Origin: Prolixibacteraceae bacterium
GTDB lineage: Bacteria; Bacteroidota; Bacteroidia; Bacteroidales; Prolixibacteraceae
Direction of reading: 5' to 3'
Assembly: GCA_009773765.1 (NCBI GenBank)
Contig: WTWZ01000001.1
Location: 62,001 to 126,000 of the forward strand
Length of the DNA: 64,000 bases
Under the pieces are notes generated by a model, which saw only the letters and a program-made list of their open reading frames with translations, had not been told where the DNA came from and did not search any database. The position numbers and the translations under genes were made by a program. This document shows positions 29,753 through 38,524 of the stretch, in pieces (positions within the stretch are counted from its first letter, which is position 1; each line of letters begins with the position of its first letter).

Positions 29753-30628
29753 ATGATATTGATTGACGGGAAAAAGGTAGCTGCTGAAATGAAGCAGGAG
29801 ATTGCTGAAGAAGTTATCAAACTTAAAGCCAGTGGTGGCAGGACACCGCATCTGGCGGCGGTATTGGTGGGACACGATGGTGGCAGTGAAACTTATGTTG
29901 CCTATAAAATTAAAGATTGCGGTGCGGTTGGTTTTAAATCGTCGCTCATCAGGTTTGAGGATAATGTTGCCGAAGTGGAATTGCTGGCAAAAATAGAGGA
30001 ACTGAATGAGGATGAAACCCTCGACGGATTTATTGTTCAACTGCCCCTGCCAAAACATATTTCGGAACAAAAGGTTATCGAGGCTATTAACCCGCGAAAA
30101 GATGTGGACGGATTTCACCCGGTAAATGTAGGCCGGATGGTAATTGGGCTCCCGGCGTATGTTTCGGCAACTCCGTTTGGCATTGTAGAGTTACTGAAAA
30201 GATATAAAATTGAGACCAACGGCAAGAATTGTGTAATTGTTGGGCGGAGCAATATTGTTGGCCGCCCGTTAAGCATTCTGATGTCGCAAAAAGCAGTAAA
30301 TACAACAGTTACAGTGGCCCACAGCCGAACCGAAAACCTAGGGCAGGTTTGCAGGAATGCCGATATTTTAATTGCGGCAATTGGCGTTCCGGGATATATT
30401 AATGGAAACATGGTGAAGGAAGGTGCGGTTGTAATTGATGTTGGCACCACCCGTGTAAAATCTGACCAAACCAAATCGGGGTTCAAACTAATAGGCGACG
30501 TACTTTTTGACGAAGTGGCCGAAAAGTGTTCGCACATCACTCCGGTTCCCGGTGGTGTAGGGCCAATGACCCGCGTTTCTTTATTACTAAATACATTATT
30601 ATCAGCAAAAGGGGAGATTTATAAATAA
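29753..30628 (+). CDS. folD: methylene-THF dehydrogenase / methenyl-THF cyclohydrolase
   Basis: 291 aa bifunctional one-carbon enzyme: oxidises 5,10-methylene-THF and hydrolyses 5,10-methenyl-THF to 10-formyl-THF. It starts [17 protein letters not shown]. Motifs include [17 protein letters not shown] with the catalytic lysine, [12 protein letters not shown], the domain linker [14 protein letters not shown], the nucleotide site [14 protein letters not shown] and a late [11 protein letters not shown]. Supplies purL-dependent purine synthesis and can receive folate units from ftcD. Confidence 0.96.
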   Translation: MILIDGKKVAAEMKQEIAEEVIKLKASGGRTPHLAAVLVGHDGGSETYVAYKIKDCGAVGFKSSLIRFEDNVAEVELLAKIEELNEDETLDGFIVQLPLPKHISEQKVIEAINPRKDVDGFHPVNVGRMVIGLPAYVSATPFGIVELLKRYKIETNGKNCVIVGRSNIVGRPLSILMSQKAVNTTVTVAHSRTENLGQVCRNADILIAAIGVPGYINGNMVKEGAVVIDVGTTRVKSDQTKSGFKLIGDVLFDEVAEKCSHITPVPGGVGPMTRVSLLLNTLLSAKGEIYK

Positions 30629-30634
30629 AAAAAT

Positions 30635-30642
30635 TATTTTTG
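30635..30642 (+). promoter_or_regulatory. -7 box of the DUF3276 gene
   Basis: TATTTTTG, a TAnnTTTG match located 6 bp after the folD stop and 37 bp before the next ATG, so that gene can be transcribed on its own. Confidence 0.45.
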
Positions 30643-30679
30643 AACCTGTAACTTAATTGAAAAACCAAAATAAATCAGG

Positions 30680-31054
30680 ATGAAGAGTGTTGATAGTAAG
30701 GAGGAAATTAGAAATTCTGACAGTAAATTCAATCAGGAGATTCATTCGAAAGTAGTGAGGGCCGGGAAAAGAACTTATTTTTTTGATGTTAAAAGTACCC
30801 GAAATGAAGAGTTTTACTTAACCATTACAGAAAGCAAAAAGAAATTCGAAGACAACGGTAACTTTCACTACGAGAAACACAAAATCTTTTTATACAATGA
30901 AGACTTTCAAAAATTCACTGAATGTTTGCAGGAAGTAATTGATTTCATCAATAACAATAATGCAGATTATTTGGAGGGAGAAAAACAAAGTAAACCTGTT
31001 GCAGAGGGCGAACCAGTTGCCAATTACTCCCACGTGGATTTTGAAGACATTTAA
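30680..31054 (+). CDS. DUF3276 / PUR-alpha-like nucleic-acid-binding protein
   Basis: 124 aa. A charged N-terminus is followed by a PUR repeat: EIHSKVVRAGKRTYFFDVKS, EEFYLTITESKKKF and a helix FQKFTECLQEVIDFINNN. This is the fold of the Bacteroidota/spirochaete single-repeat PUR-alpha proteins, which bind single-stranded DNA or RNA as dimers. C-terminal tail is acidic and ends SHVDFEDI. Stop codon is 3 bp from the convergent argS stop. Confidence 0.88.
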   Translation: MKSVDSKEEIRNSDSKFNQEIHSKVVRAGKRTYFFDVKSTRNEEFYLTITESKKKFEDNGNFHYEKHKIFLYNEDFQKFTECLQEVIDFINNNNADYLEGEKQSKPVAEGEPVANYSHVDFEDI

Positions 31055-31057
31055 GGT

Positions 31058-32848
31058 TTACATTCTTTCGGGCATTTCAATTCCCAATAAATTCATTCCC
31101 TTCTTCACAATTCCGGCAACAGTTTCCGAAAGAGCCATACGGAAATTTCGTTGATTTTCATCAGGTTCTGAAAGAATTGAATGTTCATGATAAAACTGAT
31201 TGTATTCTTTAACCAAATCGTAACAGTAATTTGCGATAATTGCGGGACTGTAATTATCTCCGGCTTCCTCAACTATTCCCGGGAACAGCGTAATCCGCAC
31301 CAACAAATCCTTTTCTTTTGGTGATATGGAAATCGAATCTGCCGTTTTGTTTACCGAAATGTTGTTTTCCCCCGCTTTTCTTAAAACCGACTTAATCCTG
31401 GCATATGTATATTGAATGAAAGTCCCGGTGTGGCCATTAAAGTCAATTGATTCTTCAGGATTAAACATCATATTTTTACGCGGATCAACTTTTAAGATAT
31501 AATATTTTAAAGCTCCTAAAGCAATCATCCTGAAAGTATCTGCCGCTTCTTCCTTCGACAAGGATTCCAATTTACCTAATTCAGTTGACATATCACGGGC
31601 AACCTGCACCATCCCCTCAATTAAATCATCCGCATCAACCACGGTCCCTTCTCTTGATTTCATTTTACCCGAAGGAAGCTCAACCATTCCGTATGAAAAA
31701 TGAAATAAATCTTTACCCCAGGCAAAACCAAGTTTATCAAGTAAAACAGCTAAAATCTGGAAATGGTATATTTGTTCGTTTCCAACTACATAAACCATTT
31801 TGTCTATTCTGTAGTCGTTATAGCGCACTTTGGCAGTTCCAATATCCTGGGTAATATAAACCGACGTTCCGTCGCTTCGGAGCAAAATCTTTTGGTCAAG
31901 TCCTTCTTCAGTTAAATCTGCCCAAACTGAATTATCCTCCTTCTGGTGAAATATTCCTTCTTTAACTCCCCGCAATACTTCTTCCTTTCCAACCAGATAG
32001 GTTTCCGATTCATAATAAATTTTATCAAAGTCAACCCCAAGTTTTTTGTATGTTATGTCGAAACCTTTGTAAACCCATTTATTCATTGTATTCCAAAGAT
32101 TCAATGTTTCCGCATCATTTGCTTCCCATTTAACCAGCAGTTCACGTGCGGCCAATATTGAAGGTGCTTTACTTTCTGCTTCTTCTTTCGAAAACCCCTT
32201 TTCAATCAATTCTGTTATTTCTGCCTTATAATGCTTATCAAACTCAACATAAAATCTGCCAACCAAATGATCGCCTTTCAAGCCTGAGTTTTCCGGCGTT
32301 TTGCCATTTCCCCATTTCAGCCATGCATACATTGATTTACATATATGAATTCCCCGGTCGTTAACAATATTTGTTTTAATAACCCTTTTACCATTGGCTT
32401 TTAATATTTCAGAAATTGAAAATCCCAGGAAATTATTTCTGATATGCCCCAAATGAAGCGGTTTATTGGTGTTGGGCGAAGAATATTCAATCATTACTGT
32501 TTCAGCTTTTTCATCCGGAGCAGTAATCCCGTAATTTTCATCACTACAGGCCCGAGCCAAACAGTCAATCCAGTAATTTTGCCCAATTTCTAAATTCAAA
32601 AATCCTTTTATAACATTAAACGACTTGACAACATTAACTTTTTGCATTAAAAAATGACCTATTTCACCGGCAGTCTTTTCGGGAGATTTTTTTGAAACCT
32701 TTATAAAAGGGAAGACCACAACCGTAATGTCTCCCTGCTGATCTTTTCTTGTATATTGAATTTGTATTTCGCTTACTTCAGCAGTAAAATTATAAAGTTC
32801 GCGCAGGGCAGATTTAGTTGTTTGTTGTATTAAAGTTTCAATTTTCAT
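31058..32848 (-). CDS. argS: arginyl-tRNA synthetase
   Basis: 596 aa class I aminoacyl-tRNA synthetase from ATG 32848 (MKIETLIQQTTK). The N-terminal Add1 tRNA-binding domain (1-110) is followed by SSPNTNKPLHLGHIRNNFLG, which holds the HIGH-type motif as HLGH. The GKMKSREGT segment takes the place of KMSKS, and a C-terminal DALR anticodon-binding domain follows (about 475-596). The frame is open to 32941 but crosses the promoter box TAACTTTG (32877-32870), so 32848 is the start. Downstream of the ompA-like gene but separated by a strong terminator. Confidence 0.96.
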   Translation of the reverse strand: MKIETLIQQTTKSALRELYNFTAEVSEIQIQYTRKDQQGDITVVVFPFIKVSKKSPEKTAGEIGHFLMQKVNVVKSFNVIKGFLNLEIGQNYWIDCLARACSDENYGITAPDEKAETVMIEYSSPNTNKPLHLGHIRNNFLGFSISEILKANGKRVIKTNIVNDRGIHICKSMYAWLKWGNGKTPENSGLKGDHLVGRFYVEFDKHYKAEITELIEKGFSKEEAESKAPSILAARELLVKWEANDAETLNLWNTMNKWVYKGFDITYKKLGVDFDKIYYESETYLVGKEEVLRGVKEGIFHQKEDNSVWADLTEEGLDQKILLRSDGTSVYITQDIGTAKVRYNDYRIDKMVYVVGNEQIYHFQILAVLLDKLGFAWGKDLFHFSYGMVELPSGKMKSREGTVVDADDLIEGMVQVARDMSTELGKLESLSKEEAADTFRMIALGALKYYILKVDPRKNMMFNPEESIDFNGHTGTFIQYTYARIKSVLRKAGENNISVNKTADSISISPKEKDLLVRITLFPGIVEEAGDNYSPAIIANYCYDLVKEYNQFYHEHSILSEPDENQRNFRMALSETVAGIVKKGMNLLGIEMPERM

Positions 32849-32869
32849 TTTTGAATTTTTTAGGAGCGA

Positions 32870-32877
32870 CAAAGTTA
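32870..32877 (-). promoter_or_regulatory. -7 box of argS
   Basis: TAACTTTG on the minus strand, exact TAnnTTTG match, 21 bp before the argS ATG and immediately downstream of the ompA terminator. Confidence 0.55.
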
Positions 32878-32903
32878 ATATTTTAAGCCGACTGAAACAG
32901 GGT

Positions 32904-32936
32904 AAAAAAAAAGCCCTGCCACTGGCAGAGCTTTTT
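32904..32936 (-). terminator. rho-independent terminator of the OmpA/TSP3 gene
   Basis: On the minus strand: 8-bp stem GCTCTGCC / GGCAGGGC (one G-T pair), 3-base loop, then a run of nine T. It separates the porin transcript from argS. Confidence 0.9.
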
Positions 32937-32959
32937 AACATTATATTTTAAAACTACGC

Positions 32960-34270
32960 TTAGTTTTTCTTGACTTTTGCCACTTCCCATTCTACCCTGC
33001 GGTTCTTTTTCCTGTTGTCTTCATTAGTATTCGGAACAGCAGGTTTTCTTTCGCCATAATTATTTGAACCAATATATGCATTGTTTACACCTTTTGAGAG
33101 CAAATATTTAACAACTTCCTGTGCACGCCTTTCTGACAGTTTCATGTTGTAAGTATCTGTTCCAAGGTCACATGCATGACCACCAATTACAATATTGAAT
33201 TCTTTGCTTGCAATTAAGGTCTGGACCATTTTATCCAGATCTGCTTTACCTTCAGGTTTCAAAATTGATTTATCAAGGTCAAAATAAATAACCGGAACCA
33301 CTAATTCTGTCCACTCAGGACAACCGTTGTTACTTGCAGGACCAGGTTCTTTCGGACATTTATCTTCACAGTCAATAACACCATCGCCATCGGAGTCTAA
33401 CGGACAACCATCGGCATCAACAGGGCAACCTTTTGGTGTATTCGGACATTTGTCTTTATTGTCCGGAACTCCGTCTTCATCGGTATCAGGACAACCTTTG
33501 AATTTAGCTAAACCAGGAACAGTCGGGCAATCATCGTCCTTGTCAGGAATTCCGTCACCATCTGTATCAGGGCATCCATTAAATTTTGGATCTCCAGGCT
33601 GATCAGGACAATCATCTTTGTAATCCGGAACTCCGTCACCATCGCGGTCAAGCGGACAACCATTTTCGTCAACTGCCACTCCGGGAGGTGTATTTGGACA
33701 TTTGTCCCTTTTGTCTGGCACACCATCACCATCTGAATCTTTAGCTTTACCAAAGGCGAATTCTACAATACCTGTTAGTTTTAACATGTCGTCACTAACC
33801 GTAACCGGATAATTTGGGTTACCATTTGCACCCCTTGTACCTTCTACACCATTGGTAAATCCACCTTCCAGAAATAAAGAAGTATTAGTACTTACAGGCA
33901 ATTTAATACCTGCGCCCAAATTATATGAGAAACCTTCAGCCTGGTTATCCCACATATATCCTCCACCACCATAAAGATAAGGAAGAACAGCAGACGTTTC
34001 TTTCAGCAGCTTCCATCTTAGATTAAGATAAACATCCTGAAAATCAATACCACTGCTTTGGTAACCACCGTTTGAATTTAATCTTAAATCAATTGCGGGG
34101 CTTAAATAACGACTGACATAAAACTCATGTGCAAAACCTATCTTTCCCTTTTCATTATTATGGTAAATCCCGGGGCCCAATCCAATAGCCCATTTGCTAT
34201 CGGCGTTTTGGGCGATTGCGGTTCCCAAAACCATTAAAAATGATAAAAATAAAAGCGTAATCTTTTTCAT
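32960..34270 (-). CDS. OmpA-family outer-membrane porin with thrombospondin type 3 repeats
   Basis: 436 aa. Signal peptide to about 20 (AIAQN). N-terminal beta barrel (about 22-175) with YVSRYLSPAIDLRLNSNGG. Then four to five calcium-binding TSP3 repeats (about 180-315), each of DxDGDGxPDxxDxCP form. A C-terminal OmpA domain (about 320-436) contains VIYFDLDKSILKPEG, GGHACDLGTDTYN, LSERRAQEVV and NRRVEWE. It links outer membrane to peptidoglycan; abundant OmpA-like proteins of this layout are common in Bacteroidia. Well-formed promoter upstream and strong terminator downstream fit a highly expressed single gene. Confidence 0.93.
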   Translation of the reverse strand: MKKITLLFLSFLMVLGTAIAQNADSKWAIGLGPGIYHNNEKGKIGFAHEFYVSRYLSPAIDLRLNSNGGYQSSGIDFQDVYLNLRWKLLKETSAVLPYLYGGGGYMWDNQAEGFSYNLGAGIKLPVSTNTSLFLEGGFTNGVEGTRGANGNPNYPVTVSDDMLKLTGIVEFAFGKAKDSDGDGVPDKRDKCPNTPPGVAVDENGCPLDRDGDGVPDYKDDCPDQPGDPKFNGCPDTDGDGIPDKDDDCPTVPGLAKFKGCPDTDEDGVPDNKDKCPNTPKGCPVDADGCPLDSDGDGVIDCEDKCPKEPGPASNNGCPEWTELVVPVIYFDLDKSILKPEGKADLDKMVQTLIASKEFNIVIGGHACDLGTDTYNMKLSERRAQEVVKYLLSKGVNNAYIGSNNYGERKPAVPNTNEDNRKKNRRVEWEVAKVKKN

Positions 34271-34306
34271 AATTTAAAGTTTTATTTTTGTTTTTATTTT
34301 AAGTGG

Positions 34307-34336
34307 CAATATATTAATTAAATACATTTTGACAAA
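34307..34336 (-). promoter_or_regulatory. promoter of the OmpA/TSP3 gene
   Basis: On the minus strand TTTG (34336-34333), a 19-bp spacer, then TATATTG (34313-34307), one base short of the consensus. The leader to the ATG is about 36 bp. Confidence 0.5.
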
Positions 34337-34424
34337 ACCAATTACTTCAAAAAGCTAATTTTGATGGTTTATTTTTTAACAAATTTATATATTTATATTT
34401 ATTAAGAAACTTTTAACTGAAAAA

Positions 34425-34736
34425 TTGTTCGTAATTATTGATATAGAAACAACCGGAAACAACAGCAAGTACAGTAAAATTACTGAATTGGCTGTTTGTC
34501 AGCATAACGGTCAAAATATTACACACATTTACTCAACGTTAATTAATCCGGGAATTGATATTCCTTATTACATTACAAGTCCAACCGGAATTGATAACAA
34601 CGAAGAACAAAATTACCGGGAACTCAAAAAACAACAGTCTCAAACTTTTTTAAACCTGTATTTATTGTTCTTCCGTGCCAGGTCCTTCAATGCCAGTTTC
34701 CTTGTTTGTGTCATCTTCTTCAGCGAAGTTCAGTAA
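34425..34736 (+). pseudogene. remnant of a DnaQ-like 3'-5' exonuclease
   Basis: The first 60 codons are unmistakably the start of a DEDDh exonuclease: FVIIDIETTG with the catalytic Asp and Glu, KITELAVCQHNGQ, TLINPGIDIPYYITSPTGID. After about 34605 similarity stops, and the frame runs on as unrelated sequence antisense to the DUF5606 gene. There is no ATG; the frame opens with TTG at 34425. The remaining exonuclease motifs (second and third acidic residues, His) are missing, so it cannot be functional as read. It looks like a gene cut off by a deletion that brought the DUF5606 gene up against it. Confidence 0.75.
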
Positions 34737-35102
34737 CTCTTGTTGCTGAAGTGCATTATACCAGGATAAAACCTTTTTTATGTCCGAAATGTAAACACGA
34801 TTTTTGTCATACTCCGGAACAACTTTTTCGAAATACGCTTTAAGTTCATTATCAGATGCTTTTGGAGATATTGCAGTACCGCCATTTTCCATCTGCGAAA
34901 TTACCTTAAAAACATCCTTTAATGGCATATCGCCATTCTCTGTATAAATTGCAATGTCTTCCAGGGCCGACACTTTTGCCGTGGAATGTACCGGCATTCT
35001 TTTAAGTGTTTCCAGCGACTCGACTATAATATTATTCTTTGATTCTGCTACAAGCTTAAAAAGCCCAGACTGGCCTGAAACTGACAATATCCCTTTTAAC
35101 AT
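34662..35102 (-). CDS. DUF5606 family protein
   Basis: 146 aa. Starts MLKGILSVSGQSGLFKLVAES, then IIVESLETLKRMPVHSTAKVS, ALEDIAIYTENG and KVLSWYNALQ; acidic C-terminal tail. This is a conserved Bacteroidota protein of unknown function. No signal peptide; cytosolic. Its 3' end overlaps the exonuclease remnant on the other strand. Lies 51 bp downstream of the TonB receptor gene on the same strand. Confidence 0.85.
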   Translation of the reverse strand: MLKGILSVSGQSGLFKLVAESKNNIIVESLETLKRMPVHSTAKVSALEDIAIYTENGDMPLKDVFKVISQMENGGTAISPKASDNELKAYFEKVVPEYDKNRVYISDIKKVLSWYNALQQQELLNFAEEDDTNKETGIEGPGTEEQ

Positions 35103-35153
35103 GTTTTAAAAATTTTTGACGAATATACAATTTTTGTGTTTTCCCTGAAAAAT

Positions 35154-37132
35154 TCAATCAAAATCAAGTTGGTATTTAATTCCAATTTTTGTCCATCTCC
35201 CCGGTTGTTGCACATTTCCGATATCATAATATGATGTGTTTAAAATATTATTTACCGAAACAAAAATATTCAGATTCTTCCAATCATAATTCGCTTTCAT
35301 ACCAAAAACCCAGAATGGATCGTAGTCGGTTTCGTTACCCCAGTTCCCATTTTCAAACTTTGTGTAGGTACCTTCCCTGTCCTGAAACAAAATTTTGAAA
35401 CATAATTGGATATAAAACCGGCTTCTTCTTTTTCAATATTGTTATACAAATAGTTCAAAGAAATATGATTGGGAAGTTGGTGCCCAAAATGCTCATTTAA
35501 ATTGAGCTGTATTTGAACTTCACTGCCAAAACTGTTTAACTCGGTAAGGTTTTGTGGCTGCCATTTTTCGGTTTCATTTATCTTAACCCAATCAATAATA
35601 TCTTTACCTTTTCGGTAAAATCCAACCCAATATCCCTGAATAAATTGTTTGTTCAATTTAAATCCTCCCTCCAGACTGGCTGATTTTTCTGGATTTAAAT
35701 CTGGATTTCCAATATTGGTTGGGCCCTGGTAATATAAATCTGTAAATGTTGGCATTCGAAGTGAGGTGTTAAATGAAGAATAAAATTTAAACGTTGAAGT
35801 AATTTCATAACCAATGTCAATTCCCGGAAAAAAATTAATACCCAGATTGCTCTCTGTAAAATAATTACCTAACAATCCGGCGCTTAAAGTCAATCTGTCA
35901 GAATAATACACATGTTCGAGAAATCCTGAAATGATATTACGTGTTTTCGATTTGGTAAATTCCGCATTCTCACCGGGCACTTTTGAAGGGGAATTCATGG
36001 GTTCGCCCAGAACGTTGCTTTGAATGTTTTCTGAACGGAATTCGATGCCAAAAGCTGTTTTTCCTGATTTCGACTGAACCCACGAATTTAAATTACCACC
36101 GAAAGTATTGGTTAAATGATAATTGTGGGTAGTGTACCATGTTGGGGGATTATCGCGAAAGAGTTCAAATTTGTCCTGATGCCGACGCCAATAAATTGCG
36201 GGGGTGAAATGAAACTTTGAATTAGACTCCCATTTCACAGAAGTAATCAGCGATTTTGTTTCTTCGAATTGATTTGGATATTTTGGGGTATAAAAGCTGT
36301 TGGCCCCAAAAGATTTTTCTTCAATGCCAACCTGAAAACTCATTTTCCCTTTTTCGATATTCAGCCGGTTTGAATAGAAAATATTGTAAATATCAAAATC
36401 GGTGTTATCGATATAACCATCAGAAAGTTTTTTATTGATGGAGAACGAGTTTTGTAATTTTCCGGTATTAAAAGTGGCCGATAAATCAGCATTAAAATAT
36501 TCAAAAGTCCCGGCGCTCAATTCTAACTGAATGGCATTTGAATTATTTTGACGGGTAACAATATTTATTGCCCCCGCAAAAGCATTTGGCCCGTAAACCC
36601 GGGCGGCGGGACCCTGAAGAATTTCGATCCGCTCTATTTGATTTAAACTTACCGGAATATTTAAGTTGTGGTGGCCGGTTTGAGGGTCGGTGATATTGAT
36701 ACCGTTTAAAAGGATTAAAATTTGGTCGAAAGTGCCGCCCCGAACATTAACATCGGCCTGAACTCCTTCTGCTCCCCGCTGCCTGATGTCAACCCCGGCA
36801 ACATACTCGAGCAAATCCTGAACACTATGGGCCGGCGAAGACTCAATTTCCTTTCTCTCAATCACGGAAACAATCCGTGCCACCTGCGAATATAATGCAG
36901 GCGATCGTTGTGCGCTTACCTCAATCTCATCAAGGTTGTATTCAACCTTAACTTCAGTAGTATCCTGTTTGGTTGCTTTCGAACCCATAGGTACCGACAA
37001 CAGATATGTGGTTGTTAAAACTGAAATAACAACCACCTTATTCATTGACTGGAAAACAGAATATCCTTTCCTCCCCCATTTACTGAAAACTGAAATTTGT
37101 TGAGCGCTTTTTTGAATATCTCTACTTTTCAT
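35154..37132 (-). CDS. TonB-dependent outer-membrane receptor, interrupted by a frameshift
   Basis: About 660 residues over two frames. It starts at ATG 37132 with a long leader (WGRKGYSVFQSMNKVVVIS) and signal sequence typical of Bacteroidota receptors. A plug domain follows with SVQDLLEYVAGVDIRQRG, VNVRGGTFDQILILLNG, GPNAFAGAINIVTRQ, then beta-barrel strands. In the frame starting at 37132 the sequence degenerates after ISNYVSK (about 35393) and stops at 35297. The correct last 75 residues (LFQDREGTYTKFENGNW to WTKIGIKYQLDFD) continue in the next frame to 35154. One extra A in the short A/T run at 35389-35400 would restore the gene. The ligand is unknown; it resembles BtuB-like siderophore/cobalamin receptors. 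No riboswitch was seen upstream. Confidence 0.85.
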
Positions 37133-37148
37133 TTTATAAATTTGTCGG

Positions 37149-37180
37149 CAAAGATATAATTTGAATTGAAACGTACGCAA
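37149..37180 (-). promoter_or_regulatory. promoter of the TonB receptor gene
   Basis: On the minus strand TTG (37180-37178), a 21-bp spacer and TATCTTTG (37156-37149), a perfect -7 box 17 bp before the ATG at 37132. It excludes the TTG at 37180 as start. Confidence 0.6.
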
Positions 37181-37350
37181 TTCTTAATTTGTTTATGTTT
37201 TTTACAAAAGATTATAACAGAATTAGTTAGATTTATGGCAAACAACTTAAAACTAAAAATGTTCACTATGATATAAAGATTTTTTATGCGATATAGAAAA
37301 AATCAACAAAAATAAACCTTAAAAGTATTTTATTCGGGCTGTTTACACCT

Positions 37351-37358
37351 TATATTTG
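37351..37358 (+). promoter_or_regulatory. -7 box of the sigma factor gene
   Basis: TATATTTG, exact match, 26 bp before ATG 37384. A T-rich -33 region at 37326-37331 is compatible. Confidence 0.5.
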
Positions 37359-37383
37359 TTTAGACAAATTAAAAATAAACACC

Positions 37384-37893
37384 ATGACTCAAGTTCAATT
37401 CAACAACGCCTTACTCGGATTAAGCAGCAAATTACATTATTATGCCCTTAGTTTAACTTCCGATTCAGAAAAGGCCGATGATTTACTGCAGGAAACTTTT
37501 CTGAAAGCATTAATCTACCGTGACAAGTTTGCTCAAAACACAAACTTTAAAGCTTGGATTTACACAATCATGAAAAATACGTTCATCAATGATTACCGTC
37601 GAAATGTGAAAACGAAAAATACTTTTGATGGTTCAAATAACGATTTTCATTTGTTATTTTCATCTGATAAAGTAGATCCGGGGCCTGACTCTGCGTACAG
37701 TTCAAAAGAGATTAACAAAACTATTGACGCCCTTGAAGACGAATACAAAGTACCGTTTACTATGTTTTTAGATGGGTACAAATACAAAGAAATTGCTGAA
37801 GAATTAGAATTACCGCTGGGAACAGTTAAGAGCCGTATTTTCTTTACACGGAAAAAACTTGAAAAATCATTAAAAGATTATGCAAATAATTAA
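37384..37893 (+). CDS. ECF-type RNA polymerase sigma factor
   Basis: 169 aa. Region 2 (about 15-80) with YALSLTSDSEKADDLLQETF and YRDKFAQNTNFKAWIYTIMKN, and region 4 (about 110-165) with LEDEYKVPFTMFLDGYKYKEIAEEL and the recognition helix LPLGTVKSRIFFTRKKL. No anti-sigma factor gene adjoins it, so it may be controlled at expression level or be one of the stand-alone ECF factors common in Bacteroidota. Ends in two tandem hairpins. Confidence 0.92.
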   Translation: MTQVQFNNALLGLSSKLHYYALSLTSDSEKADDLLQETFLKALIYRDKFAQNTNFKAWIYTIMKNTFINDYRRNVKTKNTFDGSNNDFHLLFSSDKVDPGPDSAYSSKEINKTIDALEDEYKVPFTMFLDGYKYKEIAEELELPLGTVKSRIFFTRKKLEKSLKDYANN

Positions 37894-37944
37894 TAATTTC
37901 GAAATGAAATTATTAAAGGTTCTCAATTGAGAATCTTTTTTTTT
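37891..37944 (+). terminator. tandem hairpins and terminator after the sigma gene
   Basis: First hairpin: TAATAATTTC / GAAATTATTA (37891-37915, 10 bp), which includes the stop codon. Second: AGGTTCTC / GAGAATCT (37917-37936) followed by nine T (37936-37944), a standard rho-independent terminator. Confidence 0.85.
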
Positions 37945-37970
37945 GCAAAATTCTTCACATTGGAAAAAGC

Positions 37971-38522
37971 ATGAAAAAAATTGCAGTTCATTTAGCCGAA
38001 GGTTTTGAAGAAATAGAAGCAGTAAGTATTATTGATGTTTTGCGCAGGGCAGAAATAAATGTAACAGTTGTATCGATGACTGAAAACCTGCATGTTACTG
38101 GTTCGCATGGGATAAGAGTAGTTGCCGACCAACTTTTCAACGATATTAATTATGATTTTATTGACATGATTTTATTGCCGGGTGGAATGCCGGGATCAAC
38201 CAATTTAAACAACCATCCCGGACTCCGGAAACAGATTTTAAATTTTTATGAAAACAAAAAACAGCTTGGAGCAATTTGTGCTGCCCCCTTGGTATTTGGC
38301 AACCTTGGAATTCTAAAAAATATAAATGCCACTTGTTACCCGGGATTCGAAAATCAACTTCATGGCGCAATTGTAACCGGCGGGAATATTGAAGTTGCAG
38401 ATAATATTATAACTGCAAAAGGAGCAGGTGTTGCCATACATTTTGCCTTAAAAATAGTTGAACTATTAAAAGGGAAGGATTTGGCAAACAAACTGGCTGA
38501 TAAAATGATTGTTGCACGCTGA
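37971..38522 (+). CDS. DJ-1/PfpI-family protein (YajL-like)
   Basis: 183 aa. Starts KKIAVHLAEGFEEIEAV, which holds the conserved Glu, then MILLPGGMPGSTNL and the nucleophile elbow GAICAAPLVFG with Cys103. Ends in a helix LKGKDLANKLADKM. Members of the YajL/DJ-1 branch act in oxidative or glyoxal stress (deglycase or chaperone activity is debated). Cytosolic. Its stop lies 2 bp from the convergent purL stop, with no terminator between. Confidence 0.92.
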   Translation: MKKIAVHLAEGFEEIEAVSIIDVLRRAEINVTVVSMTENLHVTGSHGIRVVADQLFNDINYDFIDMILLPGGMPGSTNLNNHPGLRKQILNFYENKKQLGAICAAPLVFGNLGILKNINATCYPGFENQLHGAIVTGGNIEVADNIITAKGAGVAIHFALKIVELLKGKDLANKLADKMIVAR

Positions 38523-38524
38523 AT

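Noticed and set aside
37133-37383. Cobalamin riboswitch ahead of the TonB receptor
   Set aside because: The promoter lies only 17 bp before the ATG, leaving no room for a riboswitch, and no B12-box-like sequence is visible.
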